DNA of 46,665 nucleotides, from NCBI GenBank assembly GCA_902780025.1, contig CACZDV010000031.1, forward strand, positions 1 to 46,665. The letters run 5' to 3'. The translations under genes were made by a program, and so were the position numbers. Under the pieces are notes generated by a model. It was not told the origin of the DNA, made no database searches, and saw nothing but the letters and a program-made list of their open reading frames with translations. Shown here piece after piece: positions 45,401 to 46,665 of the stretch (the first letter of the stretch is position 1; each line of letters opens with the position of its first letter). Origin of the DNA: an uncultured Prevotellaceae bacterium. GTDB lineage: Bacteria > Bacteroidota > Bacteroidia > Bacteroidales > Bacteroidaceae.

Positions 45401-46023
45401 AAGCGAACGGCGAGACACAAGTTTCCATCAAGATGAAGAACACGGCGGAGATTCGCGGATTCCAGTTCGACTTGTACCTGCCCGAAGGTATGACAGCCAA
45501 GAAGGATGCTAACAACCGTATCGTCAGCGCGCTGAACAACAACCGTCGGCCTGCTGGCGACCAGCACACGTTGACGCTGAGCGAACAGCCAGACGGTGCC
45601 ATCCGATTCCTCTGCGGTTCACAGTTTGACGAGACGTTTACAGGGACTGACGGCGAGATAGCCACGCTGACCATCTGCGTTGCAGCAAACGTTGCTACAG
45701 GCGAGAAACCCGTCTATCTGCGTAAGATGAAACTGACAGAAACGGATATCAGTAAGTATTACGTAACGAGCGAGGTGGAGACAACGGTGACGGTGACAGG
45801 TGCAGCAGACGGACGTATCGTTCTTAACGAGACTTCTACGACAGTTCCTGAAGATGCTACGGGTGCTGACGTCCGAGTGGTACGCACCATCACAGAAGAC
45901 AACTGGAGTACCATCTGCCTGCCGTTCGCTATGACGGAGGCACAGGTGAAGTCGGCGTTTGGCAATGGGGTGCAGTTGGGCGACTTCACCAGCTGGAGCT
46001 CAATGTCGGCTTTACCACGGTGA
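42406..46023 (+). CDS. BspA-like leucine-rich-repeat surface protein, frame broken near the C-terminus
   Basis: 1205 residues to the stop. Order: signal peptide (MKRIIFLAAILICSLLTFAQ); about 25 BspA-type LRR_5 units (about 40-740, core SLTIPSSVTSIGxxAFxGCSG); a cohesin-like beta domain (about 750-900); a dockerin-like pair of calcium loops (DISGDGEVDVSDYIGVANHI and DVNKDNVVDVLDYIGIANLI, about 905-965); a second cohesin-like domain (about 985-1130), a near-duplicate of the first; then the start of the C-terminal domain. BspA proteins bind host or matrix ligands. At TSWSS the frame leaves the conserved sequence and stops at 46023; the missing end continues in another frame (46020-46505) with the secretion motif. 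As read, the protein lacks its sorting signal. Confidence 0.88.
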   Translation: MKRIIFLAAILICSLLTFAQVNIFRTTDSQGIEYGAYNETSTCSVRSCNKISNSEIIIPNEIDGRTVTSISGRAFSSCSFLTSLTIPESIVSIGNNAFQYCDNLTSLTINWTEPIDISESVFASFEVHNCILTVPKGCKTKYENADNWKNFKEIVEFMTGTQTDKQGMKYTANEDGTSCSVSGHINEHKTSIVIPSVYKGLYVTSIREQALANCNIKMLTIPSCVMSIGNGAFSNCNDLTGIMVNWEVPIEISANVFSNVNTSNITLYVPAGTLAAYESADVWKEFKIAEKFTGTVTDEQGVKYTAIAGGTDCYVNRHEDSYSSTITIPEFYQGRHVTSIYNSAFSDCSNLTSVTIPSSITSIGAFAFRGCSITSLVIPESVISIGERAFVSCDDIRSITVDAGNPVYDSREKCNAIIKTADNSLILGCKNTIIPSSVTSIGEYAFCGCSGLTSFTIPSSVTSIGNHAFSGCRGLTSLTIPSSVTTIGESAFYGCSGFTSISLPSSISSIENCTFWKCVELSSITIPSSVTSIGGQAFEECRSLTTLTIPESVTSIGNWAFGGCSGITSLTIPSSVTSISYSAFINCSGITSIVVDVNNPVYDSRDNCNAIIKTSDNILIRGCQNTIIPNSVTSIDNYAFSGCVGMKSLYIPSSVTTIGNLAFIGCSGLRSVIIPSSVTLIGSDSFLSCTSLTNVKVNWDTPLEVKFDTYRNSSYKEATLYVPKGTKAAYEAASVWQDFGTIIEYDEVVAVTDVSAIDNVIYMEPLKVTKGKEVDVTLKMKNTAGIRGFQFDMYLPIGVTVKKDGNNRFVSSLNNGRLPEGSVHTLTVSEQPDGAVRFLCGSQYDETFTGTKGDILTVRLCIDERMFDGQYPVILKDVKLTETNIDNYYLTETLQTAMTVLSYVPGDISGDGEVDVSDYIGVANHIMGNTQEGFNVEAADVNKDNVVDVLDYIGIANLILYNSVYGNTNVEASRSTQRRAATDVSVLSNAIYIEPFTAEANGETQVSIKMKNTAEIRGFQFDLYLPEGMTAKKDANNRIVSALNNNRRPAGDQHTLTLSEQPDGAIRFLCGSQFDETFTGTDGEIATLTICVAANVATGEKPVYLRKMKLTETDISKYYVTSEVETTVTVTGAADGRIVLNETSTTVPEDATGADVRVVRTITEDNWSTICLPFAMTEAQVKSAFGNGVQLGDFTSWSSMSALPR

Positions 46024-46505
46024 CAGCTATTGAGGCTAACCATCCCTATATTATCAAGGTGGAGGAACCTGTGACGGAATTTACCGTTGACGGGGTCAAC
46101 ATTGCAGCGAGTGCTGAGCCTAAAGTGCAGGTAGGTACAAAAGCGGCAGAACGCGGCTACATGTATGGCACCTATACGGCGACGAAGGTGCCAGGGGAGA
46201 ATGTGTTCCTAAGCGGCAATAAATTCTGGTACTCCGTTGGCGAATCACCCATTAAGGCCTTCCGTGCTTACTTTGAGTTCCATGATGTGATAGATTCCTA
46301 CTATGACACGGGCGAAGCCCGCATCACCTTCTCGCTTGATGGTAACACATTGGACGCTACGCTAGTGAATAGTGAAAGGCAACGGGTAGGCGCTTTAGCG
46401 GGAATGGGAGTGAATAGTAGAGTTTACAACCTTAACGGCCAGCGTGTAAACGTGCCGACAAAGGGCGTCTATGTGAAGAACGGAAAGAAAATGGTGATAA
46501 AGTAA
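46020..46505 (+). pseudogene. Out-of-frame C-terminal domain of the BspA-like protein
   Basis: This frame carries the expected end of the upstream protein: from about 45993 it reads LNVGFTTVTAIEANHPYIIK, a beta domain follows, and it ends in VYNLNGQRVNVPTKGVYVKN, the T9SS-type sorting motif. The ATG at 46020 is unlikely to be a true start, since the homology begins before it and no signal peptide is present. Compared with what I expect between GDFTSW and the FTTVTAIEANHPY segment, roughly ten residues are missing, so a small out-of-frame deletion seems likely. AGCTGGAGCT at the junction (a short direct repeat) could have promoted it. Confidence 0.8.
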
Positions 46506-46521
46506 GAAAGGAGGACAGAAG

Positions 46522-46665
46522 ATGAAGAAAATATATATGACTCCAGCCGTTGAGGTGCTGGAATACATCAGCGAACAGATGATAGCCGCCAGCGATGCCA
46601 ATGGTGTCAGCAGCGAAAATGGCATCGGCTATGGCGGCGTTGACAGTAATGGCTCGGTAGAGGCT
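46522..46665 (+). CDS. Small Prevotella-type peptide, 3' end beyond the window
   Basis: 48 codons are visible, starting ATG at 46522 and running off the right edge. The N-terminus MKKIYMTPAVEVLEYISEQM is of a type common in Bacteroidales: a short basic start, TPxxEV, an amphipathic stretch, and then AAS followed by a Gly/Ser/Asn-rich tail. Its function is unknown to me; such peptides are often encoded after secreted or surface proteins. It has a strong Shine-Dalgarno sequence, AAAGGAGG (46508-46515), unusual in this group. It starts 16 bases after the BspA-like end and probably shares its transcript. Confidence 0.7.
   Translation, partial: MKKIYMTPAVEVLEYISEQMIAASDANGVSSENGIGYGGVDSNGSVEA

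Overview
The window looks like chromosomal DNA of a Prevotella-type member of the Bacteroidales. Several independent signs agree. Promoters follow the Bacteroidota pattern (TTTG, about 19-20 bases, then TAnnTTTG). Most starts lack a Shine-Dalgarno sequence. The Omp85 partner of TamB is a lipoprotein (TamL type). Glutamine synthetase is the type III enzyme. A BspA-like leucine-rich-repeat surface protein is present, and two secreted proteins end in the short motif typical of Prevotella type IX secretion signals. Polysaccharide-degrading GH115 and GH2 enzymes point to a gut or rumen plant-fibre degrader. There is no prophage, integrase, IS element, CRISPR array, tRNA or rRNA that I can support.

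Layout: the left edge holds the first codons of a probable HU-like gene on the minus strand, then about 800 bases without a gene, rich in hairpins and tandem repeats. Next come tamB and tamL (904-7997), overlapping by ATGA, and a sugar-nucleotidyltransferase gene that is frameshifted inside a repeat (8105-9077). A minus-strand block follows: Xaa-Pro aminopeptidase, C1 peptidase, histidine acid phosphatase and glutamine synthetase III (15320 down to 9143). A second minus-strand operon holds a small HExxH protein, a patatin-like lipase and trmD (17362 to 15395). On the plus strand lie a secreted metalloprotease-like protein and ligA (17478-21845). GH115 and GH2 form a minus-strand pair (27168 to 21858). 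The stretch 27318-31614 holds a B3/4-domain protein and a heterodimeric ABC exporter, joined by ATGA overlaps. pheS (minus) is followed by a DUF4348-type lipoprotein, murB and a PhnP-like hydrolase (plus), then three small envelope genes (minus), a SPOR lipoprotein, ruvX, def, a large TPR protein and an EcsC/TerB-like protein. A second gene-free region (41434-42405) carries a terminator, palindromes, a promoter and a long structured leader in front of the BspA-like gene, whose C-terminal secretion signal is out of frame.

The most striking signal is not a gene. Two kinds of short repeat recur throughout the window, both between genes and inside reading frames. The first is a set of short tandem repeats, nearly always with a 7-base unit whose sequence differs from place to place (ATCTTAC, GGAGAGA, TTGTGCA, CTTTTCA, ACCTCGT, TTCACCC and others), found at about fifteen sites. 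The second is a GC-rich palindromic element, encoding peptides such as TPNPSPREG, at six copies in five genes. Inside genes they sit in surface loops, chain ends or signal peptides and mostly keep the frame; in the nucleotidyltransferase the frame is lost. In form they resemble the STRR heptamers of cyanobacteria and the Rickettsia palindromic elements, but I know of no description in this group.
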